From Coenobita brevimanus (Eukaryota; Arthropoda; Malacostraca; Decapoda; Coenobitidae), in the NCBI GenBank assembly GCA_032717465.1, contig CM064748.1, positions 8,260,892 through 8,324,891 of the forward strand: a stretch of DNA of 64,000 nucleotides, in the 5' to 3' direction. The translations under genes were made by a program, and so were the position numbers. Under the pieces are notes generated by a model. The model saw only the letters and a program-made list of their open reading frames with translations. It was not told where the DNA came from and searched no databases. Positions 30,255-41,406 of the stretch are shown here, piece by piece. Position 1 is the first letter of the stretch, and each line of letters starts with the position of its first letter.

Positions 30255-30730
30255 TCACGTTAAAATGGGGTGCCAAATTCCTGGTTATGCACTTCTCACA
30301 ACATTGATCCAGCCAGGCTCACCGACTTCCATACCTCTCATCCCAGCACACTCATCCACCATATCTCTCCACCTTCTCCTTGGCCTACCTCTCCTCCTCC
30401 CTCCTTCAAATTCGCTCAGATATACCTTTTTCACCACTCTATTGTTATCCATTCTCTCCACATGACCATACCATCTCAGTACACTCTCTTCGATTCAGGT
30501 GTCCACCGACTTCTTCACTCCACATCTTCCGCGAATCGTTATTTCGTATCCTATCCACTCTCTGTACTCCACATACATTCCTCAGCAGTCCCATCTCCAC
30601 TGCTCTCACTCTTGACTTTTCATTTTCATGCCACACCATGCATCATCAGCATACAACAAATTTGAGATATTCCATCCATCACCATTCATTACCAACGCCA
30701 TCCTTGTCCCCATTACTCGTGTTTTCACTT

Positions 30731-30735
<5 letters not shown>
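30255..30735 (-). mobile_element. LINE-D fragment (RT end and C-terminus)
   Basis: The - strand has SNLLYADD (RT motif C), then ENEKSRVRAVEMGLLRNVCG VQRVDRIRNNDSRK, and a GRRRGRPRRRW-type block near 30380. It is related to, but distinct from, LINE-A and LINE-B. Truncated at the CA run. Confidence 0.7.

Positions 30736-30737
<2 letters not shown>

Positions 30738-30774
<37 letters not shown>
30738..30774. repeat. (CA)n microsatellite
   Basis: Clean CA run between LINE-D (-) and LINE-A (+). Confidence 0.9.
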
Positions 30775-30777
<3 letters not shown>

Positions 30778-30794
30778 CAGGGAACCTCTACAAA

Positions 30795-31025
30795 TGGTAA
30801 GAAGCAGACAAGAAACATTCAGATATTATGGATCTACAGTAAGAAGTGTGAACGTCGGGGGTAGGGTTGCGAGAGGCAGACCGAAAAAGACCTGAGACGA
30901 GGCCATAGAGTGTGACCTCAGGGATAAGGGACTGAATAGGGAGGCTGCCAGAGATCAAGCAGCGTGGAGAGCCATCATGTGACTAAGGCCGACGCATGCA
31001 AGCTTATTGGAGCTTTTATAAAAGA
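30795..31025 (+). mobile_element. LINE-A 3' end, + orientation
   Basis: Encodes RSVNVGGRVARGRPKKT, a stop, CDLRDKGLNREAARDQAAWR, then the 3' UTR 'gacgcatgcaagcttattgg' ending 'aaaagatacgatacgatca'. Confidence 0.75.
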
Positions 31026-31299
31026 TACGATACGATCACAGTACAAAGCAACTGATTAAGCAGGAAATAACTTAGTGTAGAATCCGAATGCAGTATAGAT
31101 ATCGCTGGGAAATAAGCCAGGAAAGATGTGATAAACTGTAGATCAGCTGGAAAGAATGGAAAACACAATCCACTGAGTGTCCACATATAGAGCCACATGG
31201 AAATATATATCAGACCACCGCCATTAAGAAATAAAAGGACCTTTGAACATGAGGCAACGTAAGAACAAGAGAGAGAGAAAAAAAAACGAAAGGATAATG

Positions 31300-31975
31300 A
31301 ACAGTATAAAGATTCGTCAAAGTTACATAAGGGTCCCCTTTATTTTGTGGGAATTTTCTTTATTGCAAGCCCCGCCCCCAATGCGGCGTCAACCAGTCTG
31401 CCTCAACCCATTTAAAACCCCCATGCCCAGTCAGCGACCTTCAGTGTCGCTCTTGGAAGGGTGGGGTGTACTTCTGCTTCGGTTAGGCCATGGCGCCGGG
31501 CCGTCTACCCCTTCATCCCACATCTCGCTGCTACACCAGCCATCACCGCCTCAGTTACCCAATGTTAGACGGGGAGTATATACGCACGCCGCTCAGCTCC
31601 GCGGCGCCTCGCTGTCTGGTTACCTCACAGGGTACCAATGCCCACCAGTCTCGCGTCATGGCAAGGGCGGAACATGTTCGTGTTTCGCTGAGGGTTCACT
31701 TAAGCACCAATAGTTTATTTATTACTGACCCTTTTATTAATCAACTACTTAGTTCACACCCTGCAATTCACTTAAGACTCTAAACCACCCCTACACCCAT
31801 TATCAAGATCACGGCAGCCACGTAATAACCCGCCATCCTCATATCCAGCACCCCTGCCTCACACCCTCACCCCCCCATACTCCCCTTCCTCCACCCCTCC
31901 CCTTTCCTTATCCCCCTACCCAAGCCCCCCAGGGCTACAACACCTTACCCTAACACCCGTATCCTACGTCATTAT
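31300..31975. other. Possible Gypsy 3' LTR/UTR region (boundaries not found)
   Basis: It lies just downstream, in element sense, of the Gypsy pol. A polypyrimidine stretch at 31870-31925 could be the complement of the polypurine tract, which would place an LTR to its left. I could not find a matching second LTR, so this is only positional. No gene recognised here. Confidence 0.2.
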
Positions 31976-32177
31976 TATTATTATTATTATTATGTGGGCC
32001 TGACGTTGTGCGGTGAATGCAAGTCCCGCTGTCACTGGTAGGTCTTCCCATGCTTGACTTCCAAGTCCACTGATGATCACGGTCAGTAGGACCTGTAAAA
32101 AGGGTCAACTTTTATTTTAGGTATTCTATAGGCCTATCCATAATATTAGGTAAGTCTGTTACCTGTCCCGTAGATCT

Positions 32178-32888
32178 TCAACTATAGGTTTTTCTTCCTC
32201 CTTCGGCATCATCAATCGAATCAGCCACCGCACCTTCTTCTTGCTCTTCGTGCAAGCTCTGCACGCTTTGAGTACTTTCCTCTGTTTCCTGCAATTGTGA
32301 GGCGTTTCCTTCGTCCGCTCTTTCTACGTCTAAAATATCTCTCAGTTCATATTTTTGCACTTCCTCTGGTGGGAGAGGATCCTCATGGAGGGGATATGCT
32401 CTCCGCACATTACCATTCATTGTCTCGTCTAAATTATCTTCGTGGGCAAGCCTGACTCTGTCTGTGTGGACTTTCATGACTCTCCCCGTGTTTATGTCTA
32501 CCAGTTTTACTATCACATCACTAATTTTCCCTTTCACTCTAAAAGGTCCATCGTATAGAGGTTGAAGTTTCTTAGGCTCTCCTGGCTTGGGAATCTTTCG
32601 TACATAAACCCTATCTCCTGTACGAATCTCTTTTACTTTTGCTCTCGATGTCTGTTGATTCTCCATGGCCTCTTGACTTTCCTCAATGTACCTTAAACAT
32701 CTTTTAAAGGTACGATTAGCTTTAATGGCCATCTCATTTTTATAGTTATCCAGATCATAGCAGATCGGTTCCTGTTTTACGACATCATACGGGACACCAG
32801 GGTCCCTTAGGAACATGAGGTAGAATGGGGATTCCTTTAACACTCTGTGATACACTGTGTTATATGCCCATGTGGCAAAGCACGACAT
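32178..32888 (-). mobile_element. Gypsy pol: integrase C-terminal region
   Basis: 236-codon open frame. NTVYHRVLKESPFYLMFLRD is the conserved segment after the integrase core. The GDRVYVRKIPKPGEPKKLQP and LYDGPFRVKGKISDVIVKLV blocks form the GPY/F module of Ty3/Gypsy integrases. An acidic, glutamine-rich tail follows. Frame differs from the core upstream, so one frameshift lies at about 32890-32910. Confidence 0.85.
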
Positions 32889-32907
32889 TGAATCCCATAT
32901 TTGTGGA

Positions 32908-33375
32908 TTAATCTACTAAACTCCTTAGGTATTTCATTATCGTGACATTGGCTCTCTCAATCACCCCATTGACAGACGGGTGATACGCTGTTGTTGTTGT
33001 CTGTTTCGTCTTTAGCAACTCAGCTATTCCTTTAAGAGTTGCATTAACGAACTCTGTTCCTTGGTCTGTGAGCATCCAGCGTGGTGCTCCATGAACACAC
33101 ACGACATTTTTAACGAATGCTCTGGCAACCTCATCAGCAGTCTTCGTGCGAAGCGGGACGGCTATCAAATATCGTGTCATCACATCTATTACTGCCATAA
33201 TATATTTATATCCCTCTTCACTTGAATTTATGGGGCCGATCAAGGCCATATGAATTCTCTCAAAAGGTACTCCTACTCTAGGGTATCGCTGCAACGGCGC
33301 CGGGGCGTCCCCCGACGGCTTGAAGCGGTTGCAAGTAAGGCACGCCTTGCAATAATTCTCAACATCTGTATTCAT
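32908..33375 (-). mobile_element. Gypsy pol: integrase catalytic core
   Basis: The zinc-binding cysteines (CKACLTCNRFKP) come first. The DDE residues are visible as MAVIDVMTRY (D), LTDQGTEFVN (D) and NGVIERANVTIMKYL (E). The frame is open for 155 codons. A stop/frameshift at about 33376-33385 separates it from the HH part of the same zinc finger (VGHGGIKVTLERL). Confidence 0.9.
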
Positions 33376-33384
33376 CCGTGGCCA

Positions 33385-34584
33385 TCAACTAAATCGCTTT
33401 AGTCTTTCTAAAGTTACTTTGATTCCCCCATGACCTACAGTCGGTAATTTATGAGCTATCTCTAAAGCATTCTGTTTGCATTCATCAGGAGTTACAACTT
33501 GCATTAGGCTCTCATCATAGTCATTTGTAGCGAAGTGATAGAGTAATCCATCCTCAACCATGAACTCACTAGTACTAACTCCTAGTGCTCTATGTGCATC
33601 TTTAATTTCTTCTCTAGTCACTTCTACTTCTCCATCTCGTATACATTGAAGATACTGTTCCTTCATTCTTTTATACAGTGGATGCGCATCCTGTCTGGGT
33701 CTCACTACCAACTCTCTCCATCTTATTATATCTCTTTCTTTATCTTCATCGATCCTGGATATCTGATAATCCTCTTTCTCGCACTCACTATCATCATCAT
33801 CATCCTTGGTTCTCTCTCTTATCTTTGGTTTTGTACCCGTAACTGCGAGAACTCTGTCCTCCGATAACACTTGGCCTTGATGTCTAGATAAGGCGTCTGC
33901 TACAACATTATCCTTGCTGGGTATATAGGTTATCTTAATGTTATACTCGGCAACCAAAAGTTGCCACCTTGCAATTCTTCCACTAGGGCTGGTTGCATTC
34001 AGCAGCCAGACCAGGGGTCTATGATCCACACGAAGCTCCACCTCGTAACCCAGTATTAAGCTACTGTTTACCTGGAGACCATATACTATAGCCAAAGCCT
34101 CTCTCTCTATAGTGCTATATTTCACCTCAGCAGAGTTTAACCGTCTGCTAAAGTAGGTGATAGGCCGTAAATGACCTGCGTCGTCTTCCTGCTGCAATAC
34201 TCCTCCTATAGCAGAAGAAGAAGCGTCTGTAGTCAGCACAAATTTCTTTGTGAAGTCTGGAAACTGCAAAGTCACTCCTTCAAGCAACTCTTGTTTCAGT
34301 GTTTGAAACGCAGTCTCTGCTTCAACACTCCATTGTATCGGGGTGTTATCTCTCTTTTTATTCTTTCTACCACCTGTCAGTTTAATGAGTGGTCCAGCCT
34401 TCTCAGCGTAACCCTGAATATACCGTCGGTAGTAATTAGTCATTCTGAGGAAGGACTGCAATTCACAGACAGTTTTGGGAGTGGCTATGTCACGAATAGC
34501 ATTCACCCTTTGGGGTTGTGGTTTTATTCCTTTGGCACTAACAACATGTCCCAAATAGTCCACTTCTGATTTTAAAAATAACAC
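33385..34584 (-). mobile_element. Gypsy pol: RT thumb, RNase H, start of integrase
   Basis: 399-codon frame. VDYLGHVVSAKGIKPQPQRV and LQSFLRMTNYYRRYIQGYAE are the RT thumb/connection. LTTDASSSAIGGVLQQ, REALAIVYGLQ, DHRPLVWLL and NVVADALSRH are the four RNase H blocks with D, E, D, D. A linker and the first two zinc ligands of integrase follow. This is the best preserved part of the element. Confidence 0.9.
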
Positions 34585-34897
34585 ATGGACAACCTTAGAG
34601 AAAGACTGACATCACTCCATCTTCCCAGCACTATATCTAAATTCCTTAAATGTTCCTCCCAAGTCTCGCCCTGAATGATTATGTCATCCAGGTACACATG
34701 TGTGATGGAGCCCGTAAGCCCAATTAACACATGGTTAATCACTCTGAAATGCAGCTGGTGCTTCTTTAAGTCCAAAGGGAAGCACATTGTACTCCCAGTG
34801 ACCTTCAGGAGAGGAAAAGGCTGTCTTTTCCTTACAATCCTCTGATAATGGTATCTGATGGTACCCCTGACGGAGGTCCAAACAGCTGAAATAACGA

Positions 34898-34968
<71 letters not shown>
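34572..34968 (-). mobile_element. Gypsy pol: RT palm, broken
   Basis: [15 protein letters not shown] (motif A), [13 protein letters not shown] (motif B) and VYLDDIIIQG (catalytic YxDD as YLDD) occur in two overlapping frames, so a frameshift and small changes lie near 34735-34790. Motif A runs directly into a CA array (34899-34966), and gag, protease and the RT N-terminus are absent. The copy is dead. Confidence 0.85.
34899..34967. repeat. (CA)n microsatellite
   Basis: A CA run that truncates the Gypsy RT. Confidence 0.95.
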
Positions 34969-34971
<3 letters not shown>

Positions 34972-35039
34972 TTACTTGTACACAGAACAGGTGAAACTTG
35001 AATGTGACACCCGTAGACTTTCAGGCAGCAAAATTTATT

Positions 35040-35625
35040 AGGGAATTTATAGCCGATCGAAAGTTAGGTTAGGTCACTTTGGGCAGGGTTTGGTCTGATT
35101 AGGTAATTTTTGGTTGGGTTGGCTTCAGTTCGACTAGATATAGACGGATTAGGTTAGATTGCTTTAGAATACGTCGGTTTTGATAGGTTTTGGGTTGGGT
35201 TTTATTTCGTTGGGTTAGGCTGGGTTTGGTTTGGTTGGATTAGGTCATTTTAGGCTTGACTGGGTTGGGTTAGGTCGGGTATGGTATGGTTAAGTGAGAC
35301 TGGGTAGGGTTAGGTAGGGTTAGATGCGGTTAGGCTGCTGCAAAATAGGTTAGGTTATGCATGGGGAGGTTACGTGAGATTGTGAGGTTAAATAGAATTA
35401 GACTGGGTTAGGTGAGGTTAAGCTAGATTAGGTTGGGTTGATTTAGGTTAGATTAGGTCATTCGAGGTCAGGCAGGGTTCAGGTCGAGCAAATATTGATA
35501 AGTTATGTGAGACTGGGCTAAAATAAGTTGGTTTAGATGTGATTAGGTTGATTTGGATTAGGTGAAGGTGAAATAGGTTAGATATGGGTAGGATTAGTGA
35601 GATTAGTACAGATTAGATATGGTTA
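35040..35625. repeat. Degenerate TTAGG/TTGGG-like array
   Basis: Dense ggttagg, gggttggg, attaggtt and taggtcat motifs without fixed period over about 580 bp. TTAGG is the ancestral arthropod telomere unit, but no perfect run longer than two or three units is present. Confidence 0.7.
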
Positions 35626-36036
35626 AGAGGGATCCGTGCACCATAGTATTGTCCTCCTCTGGTCAACCTACATTTTCCTTCCACTTTTCTATACATATCT
35701 CAATTTCTTTTTTCGACTCATCTTTCCTTGTAGCCTCACTTCATCGTCTCGTTTCCGATTCCCATATTCCAGTCAAGTTTCATATCCTTTTCCTTTTCCC
35801 TTTACGTACTTTCCTATTTTCATCATTTTTCTTTTACTCGTCTATGCATTATTTCCATTAAACTTCAGTTCCTAACGGTCCTTTCTTTCTCTTTCTCGTC
35901 CAGCCAGCCTTGTCGTCCCTCTGTTTTTATACTCACAGTTATACAAACGTTCCTGACTTTCTTCCCTCACCCCCGAGAGGAGAATGGTGGACTGCTGGAG
36001 AAGCGCTACGTAAGCCTGTAATCCATTAGGAGCTGA

Positions 36037-36537
36037 GGAGGAGCGTGTCTCGTCCCCTGTCCCTCTAGTACACCTGGACGTGCGGATCCCTCCTCGTTAC
36101 CCCCTCCATCTGCTCCTGACGAAGTGGAGGAGCCTCTTCCACCTTCACCACCGCCTGCCGCCATCGCTCTCTCTTCTTCTCCCCCTCCACCTAAGGAGAA
36201 GAGGAAGAAACAAAAGAAGAAAGGGGGAAAGACCAAGAGCGACCCCTCCTCCGTTGCTCGCCGGATCGAGGCCCTCCTTCCACCACTCTCAGGGACTCGT
36301 GATCTCGATGCCCGCACAGATGCGGACCTGGAAGAGCTACTCTGCTGCCTCACGGATCCGATCAACGACGCTGATACACTGCCTCTCGTCTATCAGACTT
36401 TGTGTCAGAAGATCCGTGAGGCATACATTTCCAACTCCCTCTCTCCATCTGAGGAAGCCGCCATCCGTGAGGGCATCGAGTTAGTTCCACCACGTGCTGC
36501 CCTCGTCAACTACATCGCCACCAGACTGCTCTCTTAA
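36037..36537 (+). CDS. ORF end of a second retroelement sharing the cold-shock element's tail
   Basis: The frame is open from just after a stop at 36034 to TAA at 36535-36537, with no convincing ATG, so it looks 5'-truncated. It starts Pro/Ser-rich and acidic (STPGRADPSSLPPPSAPDEV), has a lysine-rich patch (KEKRKKQKKKGGKTKSD), then a helical domain (SVARRIEALLPPL, DADLEELLCCL, PLVYQTLCQKIREAY, SPSEEAAIREGIELVPPRAA) to the end. I do not recognise the domain. The 3' region at 36607-36690 is the cold-shock element's tail (matching hairpin 1, AAATATCA, A-rich terminus). The protein is unrelated in sequence to the cold-shock ORF, so two different single-ORF units use one tail. Confidence 0.6.
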   Translation, partial: GGACLVPCPSSTPGRADPSSLPPPSAPDEVEEPLPPSPPPAAIALSSSPPPPKEKRKKQKKKGGKTKSDPSSVARRIEALLPPLSGTRDLDARTDADLEELLCCLTDPINDADTLPLVYQTLCQKIREAYISNSLSPSEEAAIREGIELVPPRAALVNYIATRLLS

Positions 36538-36600
36538 CTGCTGAGCCACGCCTGATCCTGTCCTGCCTTGCTGCTTCGTCTTGCAGTTATTGTCACCGCT

Positions 36601-36712
36601 ATGCTCTCGTTTGAGAGCTTTTTTTTTGCCATTCCTCTGACGGGCTCTCTGTTTGCCCGTGTCCTCACCTTATTGTGAGGCAAATATCACAAAAAAAAAA
36701 AAAAAAAAAAGA
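36601..36712 (+). promoter_or_regulatory. 3' tail with two stem-loops and poly(A)
   Basis: Hairpin 1: ACGGGC/GCCCGT at 36640-36660. Hairpin 2: CCTCAC/GTGAGG at 36663-36680. Then CAAATATCAC and an A-run of about 20. Counterpart of 25866-25938. Confidence 0.65.
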
Positions 36713-36975
36713 TCCGCCTTAGATATAACCATTTAACACTAAATTATCGGGTATATATACAAATTGGAGGACAGTTACTTATACTAGAACACATGCAAGA
36801 TAACAGTGCACCTAGCTTGATATATGAACAGACATTAATACGTGAAGTGTAGCTAGGAGTGTGTGATAAAAGCTGGTGTAAGTGAGGCAGACAACAGAGT
36901 ACCGCTCCGTGTTGCCGTGAACTTTGTAGCTGATACACGGAGATACTTTAAGTGGACTTAATTTACATAGTCACA

Positions 36976-38506
36976 ATGGCCAAATCATTGAGTGACCTAA
37001 GGAAAATGCAGCGCAACCAGCTGACACGGCTGACAAAAGAAGATTTAATTGACAGTATCCTGACAGCACCTGAAGGAAGTGACGGACAATTGCTGGAGTT
37101 GACCAACAAACTTCATGCCCTTGTCAACGAGGTGGCAGAGTTAAGGAGAGCTGTTACCGCACCGGATAGTAACATAAACAAGAGACTGGACGAACTACAA
37201 ACCCAGGTAAATAAACAAGCTGAGGTTATTTCAAAACAACAACGTTACCTAGAAGTCATAGATCGAAAAGAAAGGGAGAAGAATTTGGTAATAACAGGAG
37301 TTCCGGATGAGAACGAGGCGTTGGATGGAGCAACAACAGAGGTAAACAAACTAAACAAGATCTGGTCTAAGGTAGGAATCAGTGAAGAAGTTCAGTCACA
37401 TCGAAGGTTGGGAACCACAGGGGCAGACAACAGGCGGCGGGCCATCCTGCTAACAGTTGACAGTAAGGAAACAGGGGACAGGATTTTAGAGAATGCTAGA
37501 CAGCTTAAGCAGGCTGGTAAGGAGTATGAAAAGATCTTCATAAAGAAGGACGTCCATCCCAGCATCCGGAAAGAGTGGAAGAGGCTGCACGACGCGGAGA
37601 AGGCTGAGAGGGAGCGACCCGCGAACGCTGGCTGTGTGATATGCCTGGACAGGAGGGAGAGGAAGCTCTACAGGGACGGAGTTGTGATCGACGCCTGGAA
37701 TCAAGTCTTTTTGAGCAGACCACAGCATCGAAATACGTTTAAGATTCTGTCATGGAATGTAATCGGTGTTAGAACAAAACTGGAGAAAAAACCTGTGCAA
37801 GACTTGCTTCAAAATTATGACATCATTAGTTTAAATGAGGTTAAGACGTCATTACCTGTTTCCTTTCCTGGTTATGTGTCATATAAAAGTGATGTAAGAG
37901 GTTCATCTGAGCGGGGGGGAACAGTGGTATTATTAAAGAATCATTTATCTGATGCAATCGTAAATGTTGATACCTGTATGGAGGAACAAATATGGATTCA
38001 GTTTCGGTGTGCACCAAAGTGTTTATTTGGATTGTGTTATATACCCCCATCTGACTCACCGTACTATTCTCACGACTCATTTGCATCAATTCAGGAGAAG
38101 TTAAAGACAAGTGAAATGTGTCAGGAGTGCGTTATAATAGGAGACATGAACGCAAGATTTGGAAACTTTGCTCGAGAATTCCCTAGCCACGTTGAGTTAC
38201 CAGATCATGATAAATATTCCTATCCAGTCTTACCCGATGATGTACGGTTACCCATTGATGATGCCTTCATACTATCGAGTACTTGCAAAGAGTCAAAGTT
38301 GGTGCTAATCAATAATCTAAAGACTCCTTTTAAGCACTTTATGAGCAAGAAAACTTTTAGGAAAGGTGATGAATGGATATCAGAATTGGACACCTGTGTT
38401 GTGAGCACCTCGGTGTTGGGCGGGGTGAGTGAGTTCTCGGTGTTTCAAAATGATTCATTCCCTTCAGACCACGCACCCATAGCTGTAACCTTGTCAATAC
38501 CAGGCG
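36976..38506 (+). mobile_element. LINE ORF1 fused to endonuclease, RT missing
   Basis: The ATG at 36976 starts MAKSLSDLRKMQRNQLTRL, followed by a coiled-coil region (NKRLDELQTQVNKQAEVISK) and an L1/L2-type ORF1 core (KNLVITGVPD, HRRLG, RRAILLTV, IFIKKDVHPSIRKEWKRLHD, RKLYRDGVVIDAW). Without a stop the frame enters an AP endonuclease: FKILSWNVIGVRTKLEKKPV, DIISLNEVKTS, VIIGDMNARFG and SDHAPIAVTLS, the usual nuclease blocks. Instead of an RT, the frame next reads antisense ORF1 (from about 38505). The ORF1-endonuclease continuity could be natural or caused by loss of the ORF1 stop; the inverted copy does have a stop after IDAWY. Confidence 0.85.
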
Positions 38507-38957
38507 TCGATCACAACTCCGTCTCTGTAGAGCTTCCTCTCCCTCGTGTCCAGGCGTATCACACAGCCAGCGTTCTCGGGTCGCTCCCTCTCAGCCTTCT
38601 CTGCGTCGTGCAGCCTCTTCCACTCTTTCCGGATGCTGGGATGGACGTCCTTCTTTATGAAGATCTTTTCATACTCCTTACCAGCCTGCTTAAGCTGTCT
38701 AGCATTCTCTAAAATCCTGTCCCTTGTTTCCTTACTGTCAACTGTTAGCAGGATGGCCCGCCGCCTGTTGTCTGCCCCTGTGGTTCCCAACCTTCGATGT
38801 GACTGAACATCTTCACTGATTCCTACCTTAGACCAGATCTAGTTTAGTTTGTTTACCTCTGTTGTTGCTCCATCCAACGCCTCGTTCTCATTCGGAACTC
38901 CTGTTATTACCAAATTCTTCTCCCTTTCTTTTCGGTCTATGACTTCTAGGTAACGTT
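38505..38957 (-). mobile_element. Inverted partial copy of the same ORF1
   Basis: The - strand repeats about 37240-37700 of the + element with few changes (e.g. RPENAGCVIRLDTRE against RPANAGCVICLDRRE) and ends with a stop after DAWY. With 36976-38506 it forms a hairpin-capable structure with a loop of about 800 bp. It is cut by a CA array on the right. Confidence 0.85.
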
Positions 38958-38958
38958 G

Positions 38959-39027
<69 letters not shown>

Positions 39028-39080
39028 TACTACATCAATCTGCACACCCCACCCCCCCACCCCACCCGCACACAAAACAT

Positions 39081-39137
<57 letters not shown>

Positions 39138-39189
39138 TACCACATCAATCTGCACACCCCACCCCCCCACCCCCCCGCACACAAAACAT

Positions 39190-39227
<38 letters not shown>

Positions 39228-39290
39228 CAACCACATCAAACCATTCACCCCCACCCCCCACCCTCCACACACAACACATTCATCCACCCA

Positions 39291-39331
<41 letters not shown>

Positions 39332-39475
39332 CAACCACATCATACCATTCACCCCCACCCCCCACCCTCCAAACACAACACATTCACCCACCCACTCACA
39401 TACACACACACACACACAGCAACCACATCAAACCATTCATTCCCACCCCCCACACTCCACACACGACACATCCAT

Positions 39476-39529
<54 letters not shown>

Positions 39530-39621
39530 TACTCTCTAATGGAACTTGCTGGTGAGGAAATGTGTGTATGTAACTGTGATGGTATCGGGAGGTTGCCATG
39601 GTAACACACAGGCACCTCGCA

Positions 39622-39655
<34 letters not shown>
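38958..39655. repeat. Compound (CA)n array with higher-order unit of about 75-110 bp
   Basis: Six CA runs separated by near-identical spacers ('gcaaccacatcaaaccattc', 'caccctccacacacaacaca'), so the CA run plus spacer was amplified as a block. Confidence 0.9.
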
Positions 39656-39657
<2 letters not shown>

Positions 39658-40362
39658 TTTATTTTTGGATAGGGCTGGTAAAGAGACCTGTATGATCATG
39701 AGAGTTAATAGAGACAGCATTATCACTCTTATAGCAGTATGACTCACTCTCAGCTGAATGCTATCGCCAAGCAGTACCTGGAATAAAATACTAGAGTTGC
39801 CCCTACCATGAGAGGGCCCGGGTACCATCTAGTGGTTGTGAAAGTAGCTGGACACGTTTCTCGTCTTGGTAGGCGTCGCTACTTGGCTACTTTTGCTAGT
39901 GGCCGTATGACAGTGGAAGGACGAGGGTGTGTGTGTGTGTTGCTGTGCATCATTCCTCTGAGGTAAGTGTTGGATATTTGCTGTTTTTAGCCATTAAGGT
40001 GACTACATTAGGACACAAGGATATCGCACTGACAGCCAGGAAGTATCATGGCCCAAAGAAATATTACCTATGAGGCTACTAGACGTAATTCTGATGAGAC
40101 AAGGGGGCTGTTGGTGTGAGGGAGATGGAGGCCTTGTACCGCCTCAATCTTGGTGTCTCAGACCAGTGAAATAGCAGTGTGAGTGTCATCCTGTAGATTC
40201 TCGTTCCGATCAGACTGGTGGACTAGGCTTGCCTGCCTCCTTGTCCATGTCCACCCAACAGTACAGTTTGGGACCTGAATGTATACTGATAAGTGCGATT
40301 CCGATATGAGAGGGACAATGTGATGGAAAAAATTATTGTATGTAGATTATTTTGTCCTGAAG
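39656..40362. other. No gene recognised
   Basis: Contains a stretch resembling the foldback repeats at 52 kb ('agactcactctcagctgaat'-like, 'aatactagagttgcccc') near 39740-39810. Otherwise unremarkable. Confidence 0.35.
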
Positions 40363-40436
40363 CGCATGCACACACACACACACACATGCACACTCGCGCG
40401 CACACACGCACACACGCACGCATGCACGAACTCAAC

Positions 40437-40502
<66 letters not shown>
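40363..40502. repeat. (CA)n microsatellite with CG-containing variants
   Basis: Two CA runs separated by 'gcacactcgcgcgcacacac'. Confidence 0.9.
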
Positions 40503-40506
<4 letters not shown>

Positions 40507-40534
40507 ATTATGGTGTTGTTCCTTCATTTGCCTA

Positions 40535-40735
40535 GGCCGAGATCGTCGTTTTTTTGCAGCTGATTTCCCGTAGTGCAGTGGTAAATTTGGACAAATATAC
40601 AGCTCTGCATCATTTCCACGTCCCTTCTTCGTGACTAGCATCAATCTAGTGTTAACCCCTTGTCACAACACAAAATTTAAGAAAGAGATTGCAATTTGAC
40701 GCCAAGTTAGATTGAACAGGGGTCCTTATCCTGCA
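40535..40735 (+). mobile_element. MITE-T copy, diverged
   Basis: 'ttttttgcagctgatttccc', 'agtgcagtggtaaatttgga', 'cttcgtgactagcatcaatc' and 'gacgccaagttagattgaac'. Confidence 0.5.
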
Positions 40736-41139
40736 GCGGTGTGTCACAGGCTGATGATGATGATAATAGGGTTGTCGGAGATGATATTGATAATGATGAT
40801 AGTGATGCTGCTGATGATAGTGATGTTGAAACTCCTGAACCAACTAACTGGACCGAGATTATGGTGATTGTAATGATGATGAAGCAGTTGGGATAATAAT
40901 GATGATGATGATGACGGTGATGGAACTTATGTAGTAACTCTTTAACAGGGTTGTGATGATTGCTGTGCTTGACGCTGTTGCTCCTGGCGATGATGATGAT
41001 GATGATGACGATGATGATGATGACGACTACGACAACGATGATGATGGTGACGGCGACGATCTTCATGTCTATGGCTGAGTCACCTCTTGTTTTTCGTTTC
41101 TCTTCAAATGTAGTTGGTGACTGTGTGTAGGAGAGAGAG

Positions 41140-41142
<3 letters not shown>

Positions 41143-41192
<50 letters not shown>
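41143..41192. repeat. (GT)n microsatellite
   Basis: A GT run following a short GA run. The right-arm counterpart is at about 63672-63735, where the GA/CT part is longer. Confidence 0.9.
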
Positions 41193-41194
<2 letters not shown>

Positions 41195-41406
41195 GCGCAT
41201 GCTTGTGTGTATTTGCGTGCGTGCGTGCGTGTGTACAGCATTTCCCTCACACTCGAACTATTTATATCATAAGAGTGCAAATGAGGTCAGGGATATTGCT
41301 CTTCTTGGCCATACAAATACTAAACATTTACACTATATTCTGAAAAAACATACTGGATTCCTAAGGTCACTCAATGGGTTTCAAAAATCATTGTTCACTG
41401 TCTCTT

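Noticed and set aside
31243..31713. 156-aa ORF downstream of the Gypsy pol
   Set aside because: No recognisable domain, no supporting splice sites; probably chance in element UTR/LTR DNA.
38956..39555. 199-aa His/Thr-rich ORF
   Set aside because: Translated CA microsatellites.
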